Shown: positions 12,882-13,129 of the stretch, piece after piece
How the letters are laid out: the number at the start of each line of letters is the position of its first letter
Numbering within the stretch: position 1 is the first letter of the stretch
Assembly (NCBI GenBank): GCA_902463875.1
Contig: CABQHR010000031.1
Location: 1-13,129 of the forward strand
From: an uncultured Collinsella sp.
GTDB lineage: Bacteria; Actinomycetota; Coriobacteriia; Coriobacteriales; Coriobacteriaceae
Length of the DNA: 13,129 nt
Direction of reading: 5' to 3'
The notes under the pieces: generated by a model
Seen by the model: only the letters and a program-made list of their open reading frames with translations
What the model was told of the DNA's origin: nothing
The model's database searches: none
Program-made: the position numbers and the translations under genes

Positions 12882-13129
12882 CTAGCACTGCTCGAGTGCC
12901 TGCTCAAGGTCGGCAATCAGATCGGCCGTATCCTCGAGGCCGCACGACAGGCGCACCATGTCGGCGGAGATGCCACAGGCGATGAGCTCCTCATCGTTCA
13001 TCTGGCGATGCGTAGCGTTAGCAGGATGCAGGCAGCAGGTGCGGGCGTCAGCCACATGCGTGGCGATCTGGGCAAGTTTAAGGCTCTTCATAAAGGTCTC
13101 GGCCGCCGCGCGACCACCGTTAAAGCCAA
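12882..13129 (-). CDS. metY: O-acetylhomoserine sulfhydrylase-like PLP enzyme, C-terminal part only
   Basis: The last ~81 codons are present; the 5' part lies beyond the right edge, so the ATG at 13089-13091 is internal. The visible sequence reads GFNGGRAAAETFMKSLKLAQ, then THVADARTCCLHPANATHRQ, then GISADMVRLSCGLEDTADLI. This is the C-terminal domain of Cys/Met-metabolism PLP enzymes, closest to O-acetylhomoserine sulfhydrylase (HPAsTTH, MVRLSxGxE), which makes homocysteine from O-acetylhomoserine and sulfide. Cystathionine gamma-synthase or methionine gamma-lyase cannot be excluded without the active-site lysine region. Two cysteines (TCC) stand where hydrophobic residues are common. It is followed by a strong terminator 70 bp after the stop. 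Confidence 0.82.
   Translation of the reverse strand, partial: GFNGGRAAAETFMKSLKLAQIATHVADARTCCLHPANATHRQMNDEELIACGISADMVRLSCGLEDTADLIADLEQALEQC

Overview
The window is a GC-rich, gene-dense piece of a bacterial chromosome. The mix of genes suggests a strictly anaerobic gut actinobacterium of the Coriobacteriia, most likely Collinsella or a close relative: YjiM-type double-cubane [Fe-S] reductases, molybdate uptake, late molybdenum-cofactor genes, a Tat-type lipoprotein signal, and short palindromic intergenic repeats. The taxonomic call is inference from gene content and style; no rRNA or other marker gene is present.

Layout, left to right. (1) Positions 1-2054, minus strand: two tandem paralogous double-cubane-cluster (2-hydroxyacyl-CoA dehydratase family) reductase genes, the second cut by the window edge. 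A long nested hairpin (233-334) lies between them. The first gene is preceded by a ~250-nt leader with a good promoter, inverted repeats over the promoter, a candidate 22-codon leader peptide and hairpins. (2) 2055-5638, minus strand: a molybdate ABC transporter operon modA-modB-modC with its own promoter. ModB is unusual because it carries a ~180-residue extracytoplasmic domain behind a signal peptide. (3) 5666-7469, minus strand: moeA-mog, for molybdate insertion into molybdopterin, ending in a clear intrinsic terminator. Regions 2 and 3 together supply molybdate and turn it into cofactor. (4) 7681-10150, plus strand: a CLC anion transporter with fluoride-type motifs, then a YegS/diacylglycerol-kinase family lipid kinase. 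(5) 10151-10235: a perfect 26-bp inverted repeat between convergent genes. (6) 10236-11277, minus strand: a short GGQ ribosome-rescue protein (ArfB-like) and xanthine phosphoribosyltransferase, separated by a terminator. (7) 11436-13129, minus strand: a 12-TM MFS drug-efflux-type transporter and the C-terminus of an O-acetylhomoserine sulfhydrylase-like PLP enzyme.

The best candidate for something undescribed is upstream of the MFS gene. A strong intrinsic terminator sits 27 nt before its start codon. A 23-codon ORF with a Shine-Dalgarno sequence and an RFRRR stretch runs through the terminator's 5' arm and stops inside the loop. This is the geometry of ribosome-mediated, drug-inducible attenuation. 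The second candidate is the leader of the double-cubane reductase operon, whose small ORF also ends in a hairpin loop. No tRNA, rRNA, CRISPR array, insertion sequence or integrase gene was seen.
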